From positions 1 through 46,863 of the forward strand of contig NZ_AKXQ01000034.1 of assembly GCF_000276805.1 (NCBI RefSeq): a stretch of 46,863 bases of DNA. Reading direction: 5' to 3'. Origin of the DNA: Moritella dasanensis ArB 0140 (GTDB taxonomy: Bacteria > Pseudomonadota > Gammaproteobacteria > Enterobacterales > Moritellaceae). The position numbers and the translations under genes are program-made. Below the pieces are notes generated by a model. That model was not told where the DNA came from. It made no database searches and saw only the letters and a list, made by a program, of their open reading frames with translations. Positions within the stretch are counted from its first letter, which is position 1. Each line of letters begins with the position of its first letter. Shown here piece by piece: positions 7,321-16,311 of the stretch.

Positions 7321-10122
7321 TTAATGGGCTTCATCCCAGTTATCACCCACACCCGCTTCTGCAAGTAGTGGTACATCTAACGACATTGCCGCTGCCATGA
7401 GTTCTTTGATCTTGATAACGTAAGCTTCAACGTGTTGCTCTTTGATTTCGAAGACTAATTCATCGTGTACCTGCATTAGCATGCGAATTGAATCAACTTC
7501 TACCGTCTCCATCCAACCAGCAACGTTAATCATCGCCTTTTTGATGATGTCTGACGCTGTGCCTTGCATTGGGGCATTAATCGCAGCACGTTCAGCCGCC
7601 ATTTGACGCATTTTATTACGCGCATTGATTTCCGGTAAATACAGACGACGACCCGATAACGTTTCAACATAACCATTTTCTTTAGCTACTTTACGCGTTT
7701 CGTCCATGTATGTAAGTACACCAGGGTAACGCTCAAAGTAGCGCGCCATGTACTGCTTCGCTTCTTTCTGTGGCACATTTAACTGACGGCCTAGACCGAA
7801 TGCACTCATGCCATAAATAAGACCGAAGTTAATCGCTTTAGCACTACGGCGCTGATCTGTTGTTACTTCGTCTAACCCAACAGAAAATACTTCAGCGGCT
7901 GTGGCACTGTGAATATCTTTACCTTCCGAGAACGCCGTTAACAGGCCTTTATCTTGTGATAAATGCGCCATGATACGTAATTCAATTTGGCTGTAATCCA
8001 CTGCGACATATTTATAACCTGTAGCAGGAATAAATGCCTGACGAATACGTCGACCTTCCCCTGCACGCACTGGAATATTTTGTAGATTTGGATCGCTTGA
8101 TGATAAACGACCGGTCGCAGTAACGGCTTGATGATAAGACGTATGTACACGGCCGGTTTTTTCTTCAATCAAGGTTGGCAGCTTATCGGTATACGTTGAT
8201 TTCAGTTTACTTAAACTGCGGTACTCTAAGATCAGTTTTGGTAACGGGTAGTTTAGCGCCAGTTCTTGTAATACTTCTTCCGCTGTCGACGGTGCACCTT
8301 TTGGTGTTTTCTTAATAACCGGTAATTCCATTTGTACGAACAGAATTTCTTGCAACTGTTTTGGCGAGCTTAGGTTAAATGGTTGCTCAGCAATTTCGTG
8401 CGCTTTTGCTTCCAGCTCTATCATACGCGCACCAAGCTCTACACTTTGGGCATCGAGTTTTGATTTATCAATCAACACACCTTCGCGCTCAACCGACGAC
8501 AAGATGCTAACTAACGGTAATTCAACTTCGTTAAATAAAGTCACTAACGAAGGTTCAGCTTCGATCTTAGGCCACAACACATTGTGTAAGCGTAAGGTTA
8601 CATCTGCATCTTCAGCTGCATACGGAGATGCTTGCTCGATCTCGATTTGGTTAAAGGTTAATTGTTTTTTACCTTTACCGGCGATCTCTTCAAAACTAAT
8701 GGTTTGATGACCTAAGTATTTTTCCGCTAAGCTGTCCATGTTATGACGCGTCGCAATACTGTTATAGACATACGATTCGATCATGGTGTCATACGCAATA
8801 CCAGCTAACTTAATGCCATAGTTGGCTAATACTGATGTATCGTATTTTAAATTTTGACCGACTTTTTTAGCATTACTGTCTTCAAGCAACGCTTTTAATG
8901 ACGCTAATACATGGTCACGATCTAATTGCTCAGGTGCGTCAATGTAGTCATGCGCAACCGGTAAATAAGCCGCTTCGCCTTCTGCAACCGCAAATGACAG
9001 ACCAACTAATTCAGCCTGCATGTAATTAAGACTCGTGGTTTCAGTATCCAGTGCAAACAGATCGGCTTTTTGTAATTTTTCTAACCAGCGATCAAAATCG
9101 GCTTGGGTTAAAATCGTTTCATAGTTGCTGCGATCAATAGTACAAGGCGCTACCACATCAGCAGTGTCAGAATCAGAGTCGCTTGTCGCTGAAGTTGATT
9201 TTGCTGCTTTACCTGCATGCACATGCTTAGTTGCATCTGCGCCGCCTACTAACGCCGCTAACCAACGCTTGAAGCCCATTTGCTTGTATAACTCAGCCAA
9301 TGCATCAACGTCTGTCTCTGCGATCGCGAGATCATCAAGCGTTACACCGGTTTCCACATCAAGCTTGATCGTTGCTAATGCATAAGAAATTTCCGCATTG
9401 TCTTTATGTTCGATCATCTTTTTAGCCAGGGTTTTCGAACCACGGAAACCTAACGCTGCAATCGCATCTAAGTTTTTGTAGATATCTTCAATACTACCCA
9501 AACCCTGCAACAAACCTAACGCCGTCTTTTCGCCAACACCCGGTACACCCGGAATGTTATCGGCAGCATCGCCCATCAGGCCAAGCAGATCGATGATCAA
9601 CTCTGGTGGTACACCAAATTTGTCTTTAACACCTTGTGGATCCAATACCGTATCAGTCATGGTGTTGATCAGCGTGACATGTTCGTCAACTAGCTGCGCC
9701 ATATCTTTATCGCCAGTACTGATCAAGACAGCGCGACCTTCTGCACTCGCTTGTTTCGCGATCGTACCGATCACGTCATCGGCTTCAACACCCGAAATAC
9801 AGATCAAGGGTAAACCCAGCGCTTTAACAGCGTTATGCACAGGTTCGATCTGACAACGTAGATCATCCGGCATTGGCGGACGATGCGCTTTATATTCTGG
9901 GTACATTTCATTACGGAACGTAGGGCCTTTGGCATCAAAGACAACGGCTATGTGGCTTGGATCGAACTGGGTTAATAAGCTCTTTAACATGTTAACGACA
10001 CCATACACAGCGCCCGTCGCCATACCTTCAGCATTGGTTAAATGCGGAGGTGAATGATAAGCACGAAACAGGTACGAAGAGCCATCGACAAGCACAAGGG
10101 GATTGCTAGGGATCGTAGACAT
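7321..10122 (-). CDS. polA: DNA polymerase I
   Basis: The 933-residue protein has three domains: an N-terminal 5'-nuclease (about 1-320; [45 protein letters not shown]), a 3'-5' exonuclease with an intact first motif FALDTETTS, and the polymerase. The polymerase shows motif A DYSQIELR, motif [15 protein letters not shown] and motif [10 protein letters not shown]. It fills gaps in repair and removes Okazaki primers. The ATG at 10122 gives [16 protein letters not shown] and the family's usual length. The frame runs 51 codons further upstream through unrelated sequence. The leader holds DnaA boxes and clustered GATC sites. spf lies immediately downstream. Confidence 0.97.
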   Translation of the reverse strand: MSTIPSNPLVLVDGSSYLFRAYHSPPHLTNAEGMATGAVYGVVNMLKSLLTQFDPSHIAVVFDAKGPTFRNEMYPEYKAHRPPMPDDLRCQIEPVHNAVKALGLPLICISGVEADDVIGTIAKQASAEGRAVLISTGDKDMAQLVDEHVTLINTMTDTVLDPQGVKDKFGVPPELIIDLLGLMGDAADNIPGVPGVGEKTALGLLQGLGSIEDIYKNLDAIAALGFRGSKTLAKKMIEHKDNAEISYALATIKLDVETGVTLDDLAIAETDVDALAELYKQMGFKRWLAALVGGADATKHVHAGKAAKSTSATSDSDSDTADVVAPCTIDRSNYETILTQADFDRWLEKLQKADLFALDTETTSLNYMQAELVGLSFAVAEGEAAYLPVAHDYIDAPEQLDRDHVLASLKALLEDSNAKKVGQNLKYDTSVLANYGIKLAGIAYDTMIESYVYNSIATRHNMDSLAEKYLGHQTISFEEIAGKGKKQLTFNQIEIEQASPYAAEDADVTLRLHNVLWPKIEAEPSLVTLFNEVELPLVSILSSVEREGVLIDKSKLDAQSVELGARMIELEAKAHEIAEQPFNLSSPKQLQEILFVQMELPVIKKTPKGAPSTAEEVLQELALNYPLPKLILEYRSLSKLKSTYTDKLPTLIEEKTGRVHTSYHQAVTATGRLSSSDPNLQNIPVRAGEGRRIRQAFIPATGYKYVAVDYSQIELRIMAHLSQDKGLLTAFSEGKDIHSATAAEVFSVGLDEVTTDQRRSAKAINFGLIYGMSAFGLGRQLNVPQKEAKQYMARYFERYPGVLTYMDETRKVAKENGYVETLSGRRLYLPEINARNKMRQMAAERAAINAPMQGTASDIIKKAMINVAGWMETVEVDSIRMLMQVHDELVFEIKEQHVEAYVIKIKELMAAAMSLDVPLLAEAGVGDNWDEAH

Positions 10123-10213
10123 AAAAATTAAACTCAATGAAATAAATGATGAATAGAGTAAGCATGCCACAAGCCGCCTATTCACGCTATGTTGATGATA
10201 AAAATATATCTCG

Positions 10214-10405
10214 CGATCAGATCTTAACCACCAGATCATAGATCTGGATCTAACTGTGGATAACTCTGTTAACAATGACGATCTAAAAAACGAAAAATCT
10301 GTTAAGATCTTAACTGCAAGCTTTAAAAACCAACTAATAACAGTAACTTACTTATTTTTAACGTAAGATCTAAAATAATTTAACGCTTTTAGGATATGTG
10401 GAAAA
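10214..10405. promoter_or_regulatory. DnaA-box and GATC cluster upstream of polA
   Basis: Eight GATC sites fall between 10214 and 10370 (10214, 10219, 10234, 10241, 10247, 10280, 10306, 10367). A perfect DnaA box, TTATCCACA on the minus strand, is at 10255-10263. A weaker one, TTTTCCACA, is at 10397-10405. A 14-bp palindrome GTTAAGATCTTAAC lies at 10301-10314. The stretch is AT-rich. It could be a DnaA- and Dam/SeqA-responsive polA promoter, or an origin-like element. I recall that DnaA has been reported to affect polA expression in E. coli. Confidence 0.6.
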
Positions 10406-10521
10406 GAATCTTAAACTGAAGAAAGTTATGCATAAAAAGAACTCATGATGATTAAAAAGAATACACTATGGATTACAGAAAATGTTTGATTTATGTTAAT
10501 AAAGAAGGTTTTATTGCAGAA

Positions 10522-10693
10522 AATAAAAAGCCGGTATTGATCAAACTTCTCTATAATCGAGGGATTAGAAGTTTGATCTACCGGCCCGAAAAAGATTCGG
10601 TTTACCCTGCAAGGAGTAATGGATTAAAATTAACCCGGAAGCAATGTGAGCAATGTCTTGTCCTACCGAAATAAATACTGACTTCCTGAAGAA
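10522..10693 (-). ncRNA. ryhB: RyhB iron-regulated small RNA
   Basis: The minus strand carries GACATTGCTCACATTGCTTC (complement of about 10636-10655), which is the conserved RyhB pairing core. A short AGGAAGT near the 5' end recalls E. coli RyhB. The transcript would start near 10693, downstream of -35 TTGCAA and -10 TACTAT (17-bp spacer), and end at a long hairpin (10530-10585) followed by CTTTTTATTTT. The length is about 170 nt. RyhB represses mRNAs of iron-using proteins when iron is scarce, acting with Hfq. A Fur-box-like sequence overlaps the promoter. Both ends are inferred from promoter and terminator signals. Confidence 0.87.
10530..10585 (-). terminator. Long hairpin terminator of RyhB
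   Basis: GCCGGTA plus GATCAAACTTCT (10530-10536, 10539-10550) pairs with AGAAGTTTGATC plus TACCGGC (10567-10585). There is a 2-base bulge and a 16-base loop. On the minus strand the stem is followed by a U-rich tail. Confidence 0.85.
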
Positions 10694-10700
10694 CAAGTTA

Positions 10701-10717
10701 ATAGTAATCATTCTCAT
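10701..10717. promoter_or_regulatory. Fur box over the ryhB promoter
   Basis: On the minus strand the 17 bases read ATGAGAATGATTACTAT. By eye they match 13 of 16 fixed positions of the Fur consensus ATGATAATNATTATCAT. The site runs from the spacer into the -10 element of the ryhB promoter, so Fe-Fur would block transcription. Confidence 0.75.
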
Positions 10718-10783
10718 TACTGTTTGCAAGACTTTCCGATCAAAAACTTAAAATAACTTTGCCCCTGAATTTCAGGCATTAAA

Positions 10784-10804
10784 AAGCCCAGCAATACTGG
10801 GCTT
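10784..10804 (-). terminator. Terminator of the acyltransferase gene
   Basis: AAGCCCAG (10784-10791) pairs with CTGGGCTT (10797-10804) around CAATA. On the minus strand TTTTTAATG follows. Confidence 0.88.
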
Positions 10805-10829
10805 AACAATCACATCTAAATAACCGCTA

Positions 10830-11978
10830 CTAATCAGCGATAGTTAACTGCTTCTCTACTGATTTCGCATAACCAGCCAATACCGTCGCATGTAACGCTG
10901 TCGGTATGTTTTGCAAATGCGCAGCAAACTTAGCACGTTGCCCTGCCGTTACCGAACTCGCTGCTTTTTGGTATGCAGCGGTGCCGTGTAATTGTTCTGC
11001 CGCTAATAAATTAGTGGTGTGCAGGTGATAGTTATTATCTATCGTTTCATCAATACGCAGCGCTAATTCGTTCGCGTCGGCAATATCATCGACAATCACG
11101 TCACCAAAAGTAACATTGACGTGACCTTTAAAACCGACAATGCCTTTCACAATACTGTCGATATCTTCAAATTCAGCTTTATTGTACTCACCAGCAGTCG
11201 CTAACTTACAAATCTCATTGGCTTTCGCCGCATCGTTTGGATCGAATTCATAAGAGATCGCCACCGGCACGATATTTAATGATTTCATATATTCAGGAAA
11301 GCTAATTTTCTGGCCCTTACCATGCATATACATCATTTTTAAAATCGCAGGGTCGGTTTGATCATTACCATCTTTAGCACGACCTTCTTTCTGGGCAATC
11401 CAGATAGATTGGTGTTCTACTTTGATTGAATGGGCAATATAACCCGATAATGACTTAAAGGCCGCGATCATTTCACGCACACCCTTGGCTGAGCGTTTTA
11501 CAATGAAACTTTTATTTAAGCGCATCAAATCGGCTACAAATGGCTTTTTCAATAAATTATCACCAATCGCAATACGCACAGTATCAAGGCCATGATGATG
11601 CAGCGCCCAGTTTACAAATGCGGGATCCATGGCAATATCGCGGTGATTGGAAATGAATAAATAATTCTTATCTTTGTCTAACTTCTCGGTCCCATTAAAG
11701 GTGACTTGAGTTGTGGTGGTCGCGATCATTTTTTCCATATAAGCGATCACTTCGTGCTGAATTTCACTCACGCTAGTGATGCTGCGACATTTACGGCGCA
11801 GCGCCATACGGATCATTGGGAATATCACCCAACTTAAATGCTTAACCAAGCGCGGGAACTGAAAATGCGCTATCGCAGTAATAAATTCTTTATCGTTAAC
11901 CAAGCGTTCAACAACACTGGCTATTTCGTCATCATTAAAAGGACGAATATCATCGTATAATCCGACGTCAGTTGCCAT
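10830..11978 (-). CDS. Glycerolphosphate acyltransferase-family protein (PlsC/PlsB-like)
   Basis: The 382-residue protein contains the acyltransferase catalytic block NHRDIAMDP (NHx4D) near residue 110. Downstream comes a block II/III-like region, FIVKRSAKGVREM then IWIAQKEGRAKDGND, and VPVAISYEFDP resembles block IV. These enzymes transfer acyl groups to glycerol-phosphate backbones at the inner membrane. The specific substrate is not evident. It is longer than a plain PlsC (about 245). I chose ATG 11978 because GAGG lies 7 bases upstream. It is transcribed towards ryhB. E. coli also carries an acyltransferase gene, yihG, beside polA, but this protein is not obviously its orthologue. Confidence 0.78.
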   Translation of the reverse strand: MATDVGLYDDIRPFNDDEIASVVERLVNDKEFITAIAHFQFPRLVKHLSWVIFPMIRMALRRKCRSITSVSEIQHEVIAYMEKMIATTTTQVTFNGTEKLDKDKNYLFISNHRDIAMDPAFVNWALHHHGLDTVRIAIGDNLLKKPFVADLMRLNKSFIVKRSAKGVREMIAAFKSLSGYIAHSIKVEHQSIWIAQKEGRAKDGNDQTDPAILKMMYMHGKGQKISFPEYMKSLNIVPVAISYEFDPNDAAKANEICKLATAGEYNKAEFEDIDSIVKGIVGFKGHVNVTFGDVIVDDIADANELALRIDETIDNNYHLHTTNLLAAEQLHGTAAYQKAASSVTAGQRAKFAAHLQNIPTALHATVLAGYAKSVEKQLTIAD

Positions 11979-12071
11979 TCGGCACCTCAATTGCGTGTAA
12001 ATTAAAAGCGTAAAATCTGGGACGCGGCGATTATACCTTAACTACCAATACATTTACTGTAATAAAACAAA

Positions 12072-12118
12072 AAAGGCGCTAAACTTTTCACTTATAGGTG
12101 AGTCAGTTTAGCGCCTTT
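12072..12118 (-). terminator. yhhQ terminator
   Basis: A 14-bp stem, AAAGGCGCTAAACT (12072-12085) with AGTTTAGCGCCTTT (12105-12118), has a small inner hairpin in its loop. On the minus strand a TTTTTTGTTTT tail follows. Confidence 0.92.
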
Positions 12119-12142
12119 CGCCCTCGTGCTAGCTAAGTTGTA

Positions 12143-12820
12143 TTAACTCATTTTTGCACTTGTGAGGTTGTTGTTACTATTACCTTGGAAAGTAATAACA
12201 CTCGCCAATTTAGTTAATAGCACACCGTACAATGGTAAAAATATCGCCAAACTAATCAATAATTTGAACCCGTAATCAACCGTTGCGATTTCAACCCAGT
12301 TAGCTGCCATGAATGCATCTGAACTTTGGTAAAATGCCACAAAGAAGAAAATGATGGTATCAATTAAGTTACCAAATACCGTTGATGATACTGGTGCAAC
12401 CCACCAGGTTTTTAATTGTCTTAAACGATTAAAAACAACGATATCAAGCGCCTGCCCGAATAAATAAGCCAAAAAGCTTGCTAGCGCGATACGGCCAACA
12501 AAACTATTAAACTCGCTTAAGCCAGCAAAACCTTGATAACTACCTTCAAAAAATACCACAGACAACGCATACGAGATCGCTAATGCCGGTAACATCACTT
12601 GCGCAATAATGCGTTTCGCCATGCCAGCACCAAAGACACGAATTGTCAGATCGGTTGCTAAGAAGATAAACGGAAATGTAAATGCTCCCCACGTTGTGTG
12701 GAAACCAAATATATTGATTGGAAGTTGGACTAAATAGTTGCTCGCTGTGATCACTAATATATGAAAACAAGAGAGACAGATCAACGCTTGACGCGTCTGC
12801 ATTGCAGTTAATTCACGCAT
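12143..12820 (-). CDS. yhhQ: 7-cyano-7-deazaguanine/queuosine precursor transporter YhhQ
   Basis: The 225-residue protein has about six membrane segments. It closely matches recalled E. coli YhhQ: ASNYLVQLPINIFGFHTTWG, FPFIFLATDLTIRVFG, GQALDIVVFNRLRQ, STVFGNLIDT and DYGFKLLIS. YhhQ imports preQ0/preQ1, precursors of queuosine in tRNA, across the inner membrane. ATG 12820 has AAAAGG about 7 bases upstream. Its upstream region (12852-12938) is one copy of the 87-bp repeat that borders the neighbouring insert, and that repeat seems to contain the yhhQ promoter (TATAAT on the minus strand near 12905-12910). Confidence 0.93.
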   Translation of the reverse strand: MRELTAMQTRQALICLSCFHILVITASNYLVQLPINIFGFHTTWGAFTFPFIFLATDLTIRVFGAGMAKRIIAQVMLPALAISYALSVVFFEGSYQGFAGLSEFNSFVGRIALASFLAYLFGQALDIVVFNRLRQLKTWWVAPVSSTVFGNLIDTIIFFFVAFYQSSDAFMAANWVEIATVDYGFKLLISLAIFLPLYGVLLTKLASVITFQGNSNNNLTSAKMS

Positions 12821-12839
12821 AATAAACCTTTTTAGTTAA

Positions 12840-12863
12840 ATTCATGGGGTAAGGGAACCCATG
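12840..12863 (-). other. Leader hairpin of yhhQ
   Basis: On the minus strand CATGGG and CCCATG can pair around TTCCCTTAC, just before the yhhQ ribosome-binding site and partly outside the duplicated segment. It could affect translation. Queuosine genes are often under preQ1 riboswitches, but I cannot make this sequence fit a preQ1 class. Confidence 0.3.
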
Positions 12864-12938
12864 CAAATTGTATCCGCCCTTTCAATTGAAACAGGCGGAC
12901 GGGCATTATACAAAAGCTGACCTTGAATTCAATGTAAT
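12852..12938. repeat. 87-bp direct repeat, copy 1 (yhhQ side)
   Basis: It is identical to 16312-16381 over the first 70 bases and has two mismatches in the next 17. It contains an inverted repeat (ATCCGCC with GGCGGAC) and the likely yhhQ promoter. With copy 2 it brackets an insert holding an integrase remnant. Confidence 0.95.
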
Positions 12939-13021
12939 TATATCAAGCTGAAATAGAAAAACTTTATTTCTTATTTATATGTGTCTATATAAATAGTATT
13001 GTTAATGCGATTAAATTAAAG

Positions 13022-13043
13022 CAGAATTCACGTTAGAATTCTG
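13022..13043. repeat. 22-bp palindrome, possible operator
   Basis: CAGAATTC and GAATTCTG are separated by six bases (ACGTTA). It lies about 150 bp before the orphan membrane-protein gene, within the insert. It could be an operator; nothing else supports a function. Confidence 0.4.
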
Positions 13044-13191
13044 TATCACACACAGCTGGAGATGGCAGCGGCCAAGTCCAACAAGCAATTTGAGCCTTGC
13101 AAAGAACGCAAAGCACAAGTACTAAGATGTTAGGCTTCAGGATGAGCTTTCGTTATCTTAATTAAATCTTTGTAAGGATATTAACGAGTAG

Positions 13192-13968
13192 ATGAATAAT
13201 CAAAAAGTTGACCCTCAGAAGGTCACTAAACCGATTCAGTTGTTGGCCGCGTGGCTAGTAGGTTTGATTGTGGTTAACGGAAGCTTCCTAAGTTCTGCTG
13301 TTGCAATAGGTAACTCAGCATGGGAAAGCTCAGTGTTAATCATTGCGGCTGTCGTTAATGTTCCTATGTTTTTAGGGGCAATCTTCTTGCTTCAAACTCG
13401 TTTTAGACCTGAGTTGCAAGAGGATGTTTTTTATTCTCAGTACCTAGATAAGAAGTCTAACCAAATTGTTACTGTGAAAAATGATGACCATCATGAGATT
13501 AATACGTTAAAAAGTGAAGTTAAAAAGCTAGAGGTCTTACTTAAAAGTGCAACTTCGAGAGAGAAAAATAGCTGGGGAAACTGGTCTATAGCATTGAATA
13601 AGTTAATGCCAGATTACTCTGAAATCATAAAATCGCTTAGAGGTAAAGACATTCAGCTGAAATCAATATTTGGAGACAAAGAAAACTCAGTCATGCCATT
13701 AAATAAAATTGTTGCAATCAGTGATAACCTTGACTCTCAGTCAGTCATTACAATACTAAAATTGATTAGCAAGTTTGACATGGATGGTTACGTATACTTC
13801 GACCCTATCCATGAAGTTGACCAAGAAGATGTTTATATCGGTTCATATGGTTATGATGAAGGTGAAAGATTGAGCCATATAATTCCCATTAATAACGAAT
13901 TAAGACGACTTCTTGCTGATTCATGTGATGCAGCAGACCTGAATCAATATGAGTTATTAAGCAGGTAA
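13192..13968 (+). CDS. Hypothetical membrane protein with two N-terminal helices and coiled coil
   Basis: I do not recognise this 258-residue protein. Two hydrophobic helices (about residues 16-40 and 47-67) are followed by a charged segment likely to form a coiled coil (about 100-125, HHEINTLKSEVKKLEVLLKS). A soluble C-terminal domain (about 130-258) contains SVITILKLISKFDMDGYVYFD and DVYIGSYGYDEGERLSH. The organisation is that of a membrane-anchored sensor or effector. It lies inside the repeat-bounded insert, directly upstream of the integrase fragment, so it may be cargo. The AAGGA upstream is 13 bases from the ATG, a loose spacing. Confidence 0.6.
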   Translation: MNNQKVDPQKVTKPIQLLAAWLVGLIVVNGSFLSSAVAIGNSAWESSVLIIAAVVNVPMFLGAIFLLQTRFRPELQEDVFYSQYLDKKSNQIVTVKNDDHHEINTLKSEVKKLEVLLKSATSREKNSWGNWSIALNKLMPDYSEIIKSLRGKDIQLKSIFGDKENSVMPLNKIVAISDNLDSQSVITILKLISKFDMDGYVYFDPIHEVDQEDVYIGSYGYDEGERLSHIIPINNELRRLLADSCDAADLNQYELLSR

Positions 13969-14069
13969 AAACGACAAGCGGGTTGATACCTAAACTGTTT
14001 AGCAGTGATATAGCAGGAAAATCCATTACAACACTGCCCGTTGATTTACCCATTGCCCTATGCCTTGCG

Positions 14070-14645
14070 TAACATACGTCTAAAACCAAAGGCAATCCAA
14101 TTGAAGGGGTCAGAATGCTAAAACATAAGCAGTCTGAAATGGGATTTTTGCAACCTGCGCAAGTAATCAATCTACTCGAAACACTCCGCAAGGCGCACAA
14201 CAAAGATGCACAAGTCATTACAAAAATATGTTTAAGTACAGGTTGCCGATGGGGTGAAGCAGTAAATCTTCGCAGTGAGCATATCGCAAATAACATTGTG
14301 ACGTTCGTCAGTACCAAAGGTAATAAACCGCGATCAGTACCAATATCAAGCGCATTATCAAAACAGATGCCAAAGCGAACGGGCAAACTATTCCCGAAAA
14401 GCTGTAATGATTCCACATTCAGAACTGCAATCAAAAATACCAAGATAAAATTACCCGCAGGTCAAATGACACATGTATTACGCCATACTTTTGCTAGTCA
14501 CTTTATGATGAACGGGGGCAATATTTTGGTGCTGCAACGTATACTGGGACACGCTTCAATTGTGGACACCATGAAATATTCACACTTTGCGCCCGACCAT
14601 TTAGAAGATGCAGTTAGATTGAATCCGTTGGTTGGGGTTGAATAA
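14070..14645 (+). pseudogene. P2-type tyrosine integrase, N-terminal half deleted
   Basis: From ATG 14115 there are 176 residues that form a complete tyrosine-recombinase catalytic domain. They include the first arginine in STGCRWGEAVNL, the lysine loop STKGNKPRSVPIS, HVLRHTFASHF, LGHAS and the tyrosine in MKYSHF. The text, including GGNILVLQRILGH and FAPDHLEDAVRLNPL, is very close to recalled phage P2 integrase, whose full length is about 337. Codons just upstream (NPIEGVR before the ATG) still read as integrase, then an in-frame stop appears. The arm-binding and most of the core-binding domain are therefore lost. It could still make an isolated catalytic domain, but it probably cannot mobilise the element alone. 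Confidence 0.85.
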
Positions 14646-14773
14646 TTGAAAATCAACGCCCTGTTAAGATTTGAAGCACGAATGACCAAATCTCTGCAAT
14701 GCAACATAAACACTGCAAACAGAGGGTCAAGCGTGCTGAATCATTCTTATTTGTTAAGTGTAATTTTCGTTTA

Positions 14774-15556
14774 CTACTCTATTGAAACATTTAGTACTTC
14801 AACATCAACTTTTTTTACCTTAATTCGTTCTTTCGCTTTCAGGTCGTAAACTCTAACGGTGTACTTTACGAATTTTTCATAGTTTCGTTCTAACGTTGGA
14901 TATACCTTAAAAAGAATTTTTGACCATTCAGATTTTCCTAGTGGTGATGACAGAACTGTATTAGGGTTATAACTTTCATAATCAAGCTCCCAAGCTTTGT
15001 CATGAAATTCAATTGCCTTTTCAATTTCATTGCTAGCTAGATGCGATATAAACAATCCATTGTATGAAGACGCCGATTCGTCAACTTCATTTTGTCTGTA
15101 GAGGGAAAGAGATTTGGTAAAAAACTTGTTCGCACTTTTCAATTCATCAGTGCTTAAATAAAACCAACCAAGACTATTACTCATAGATGCCGTTAGTGGT
15201 ACATCATGACCTATTAGCTTTAATACTTTATTTATTTTATGCGTATATTTATGTGGGTAGTCGTTGTCTGCAACTTCAGCTAAATATGATTCAACTATAG
15301 AAATAAGCATCAACTCATCAACATTCTGCTTACTAAGGCGATCCAACACAAAATCATAAGATTCAATGGCTTTCTCACCAGAAATCGAATTCGCTATAGC
15401 GAACTTCTCATATGGCTGTAATCGTTTCTCGACCACATCGTTGACTTCATTATCTATATATAGAGCTGCGCCATAAATTGAGACAATTAAGCCTACAATA
15501 CCACCAATAATAGTTACTACCTTTTCCAACTTATACTCCTTTATTACACTTAACAT
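14774..15556 (-). CDS. Membrane-anchored TPR-like protein, function unknown
   Basis: This 260-residue protein begins with a short cytoplasmic stretch and one membrane helix (about residues 13-33, VVTIIGGIVGLIVSIYGAALYI). Helical repeats resembling tetratricopeptide repeats follow (NSLGWFYLSTDELKSANKFFTKSLSLYR, then SYNGLFISHLASNEIEKAIEFHDKAWEL). The C-terminal 50 residues form a basic beta-like tail. I recognise no catalytic motif. It lies inside the repeat-bounded insert, on the strand opposite to the integrase fragment. Such anchored TPR proteins are common orphan cargo of prophages and islands, but a defence role is only a guess. Confidence 0.6.
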   Translation of the reverse strand: MLSVIKEYKLEKVVTIIGGIVGLIVSIYGAALYIDNEVNDVVEKRLQPYEKFAIANSISGEKAIESYDFVLDRLSKQNVDELMLISIVESYLAEVADNDYPHKYTHKINKVLKLIGHDVPLTASMSNSLGWFYLSTDELKSANKFFTKSLSLYRQNEVDESASSYNGLFISHLASNEIEKAIEFHDKAWELDYESYNPNTVLSSPLGKSEWSKILFKVYPTLERNYEKFVKYTVRVYDLKAKERIKVKKVDVEVLNVSIE

Positions 15557-15987
15557 TAGTATAAAAAGGCGTGCCCACTCAGCTCATTAGAACAGCTTAA
15601 TTTACCGCCAATAAGCTATGAATTAAATGATTTCATCATAATACCAAAATCAATCATTTCTGAGAAAAAATGCGCGCCTGATATATCAAATTTATGTTCC
15701 AGTTACTTCCTCACCGAAACTTGTATCTTACTGAGCTTAAAGAATAATAATATTTATTACAATAGAAAGTGTCAGATGTGTACTGCCAAAACAGATATTG
15801 TTCCATGTAAAATAATACTGCACAAAAACCGACTTCCCCTAACCCCTCACAATCAACCTTACCGCTACTACTTTAACGAGTATTGAGATTAAGATATGTT
15901 CATCAAAAAAATTTCAACATCGGCGCGTAATTCTTAAGATAAAAACAGGTTTAGCAGAGGTTAAAGGGTTATCTTCGTAGCGCAATC
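15557..15987. other. AT-rich non-coding stretch inside the insert
   Basis: No convincing gene, RNA motif or repeat was seen here on either strand. It probably contains the promoter for the TPR-protein gene at its left end and otherwise looks like decayed element sequence. Confidence 0.5.
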
Positions 15988-16155
15988 ATGAACCGCTTCG
16001 CGGGTTTCGCCGCCATCATGGTAATCGTAATATTAACGTTTAACGGGCGGCTTATATGCTCACACGTTCGCATGGTATTAAACCCAAGAATATCGTCACA
16101 GTTGAGCACATCAAGGTTATGTAGCCCCATCAATTTAGTCACAACAATAGAATGA
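15988..16155 (+). CDS. Possible 55-residue small membrane peptide
   Basis: An ATG at 15988 opens a 55-codon frame. It begins MNRFAGFAAIMVIVILTFNG, a single hydrophobic helix, and continues RLICSHVRMVL. This layout resembles small inner-membrane peptides, including Hok-like type I toxins, where a helix is followed by a cysteine-containing periplasmic tail. There is no good Shine-Dalgarno. It lies inside the insert, 157 bp before repeat copy 2. It may be a chance frame; the hydrophobic start followed by polar residues is the only support. Confidence 0.25.
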   Translation: MNRFAGFAAIMVIVILTFNGRLICSHVRMVLNPRISSQLSTSRLCSPINLVTTIE

Positions 16156-16311
16156 AAACTCATTGAGTTAAGTTTGATTTTTGGATCTGTTTTTATAGGG
16201 AATTGGCGGCAGATTGGCGGCTAAAAGTACATCAGGTTTGATGTAAACCATATCAAAAGTAAGGTGGGAATTATAAACAATACGCTAACACACTCAATTG
16301 GGTGTGGTTTG

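Larger units (their letters stand above)
12939..16311. mobile_element. 3.4-kb integrated element remnant with P2-type integrase fragment
   Basis: The stretch between the two 87-bp direct repeats carries the C-terminal half of a P2-type tyrosine integrase and two genes without recognisable household function. The layout is that of a decayed prophage or satellite inserted upstream of yhhQ, with the repeat regenerating the yhhQ promoter. Whether the repeats are true att sites is inference. Non-coding parts (12939-13191, 15557-16311) show a 22-bp palindrome and one possible small gene, and nothing else I can name. Confidence 0.65.

Noticed and set aside
10468-10674. A 68-codon plus-strand frame upstream of polA
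   Set aside because: It lies antisense to RyhB and its terminator hairpin and has no good ribosome-binding site or family resemblance.
12820-12865. preQ1 riboswitch before yhhQ
   Set aside because: A stem with an A-rich tail exists, but the loop length and pseudoknot complement of preQ1-I are missing. I saw no fit to other classes.
15969-16163. A 64-codon minus-strand frame in the insert
   Set aside because: Amino-acid pattern is unremarkable and no ribosome-binding site is seen; the opposite-strand 55-codon frame is the better, though still weak, candidate.
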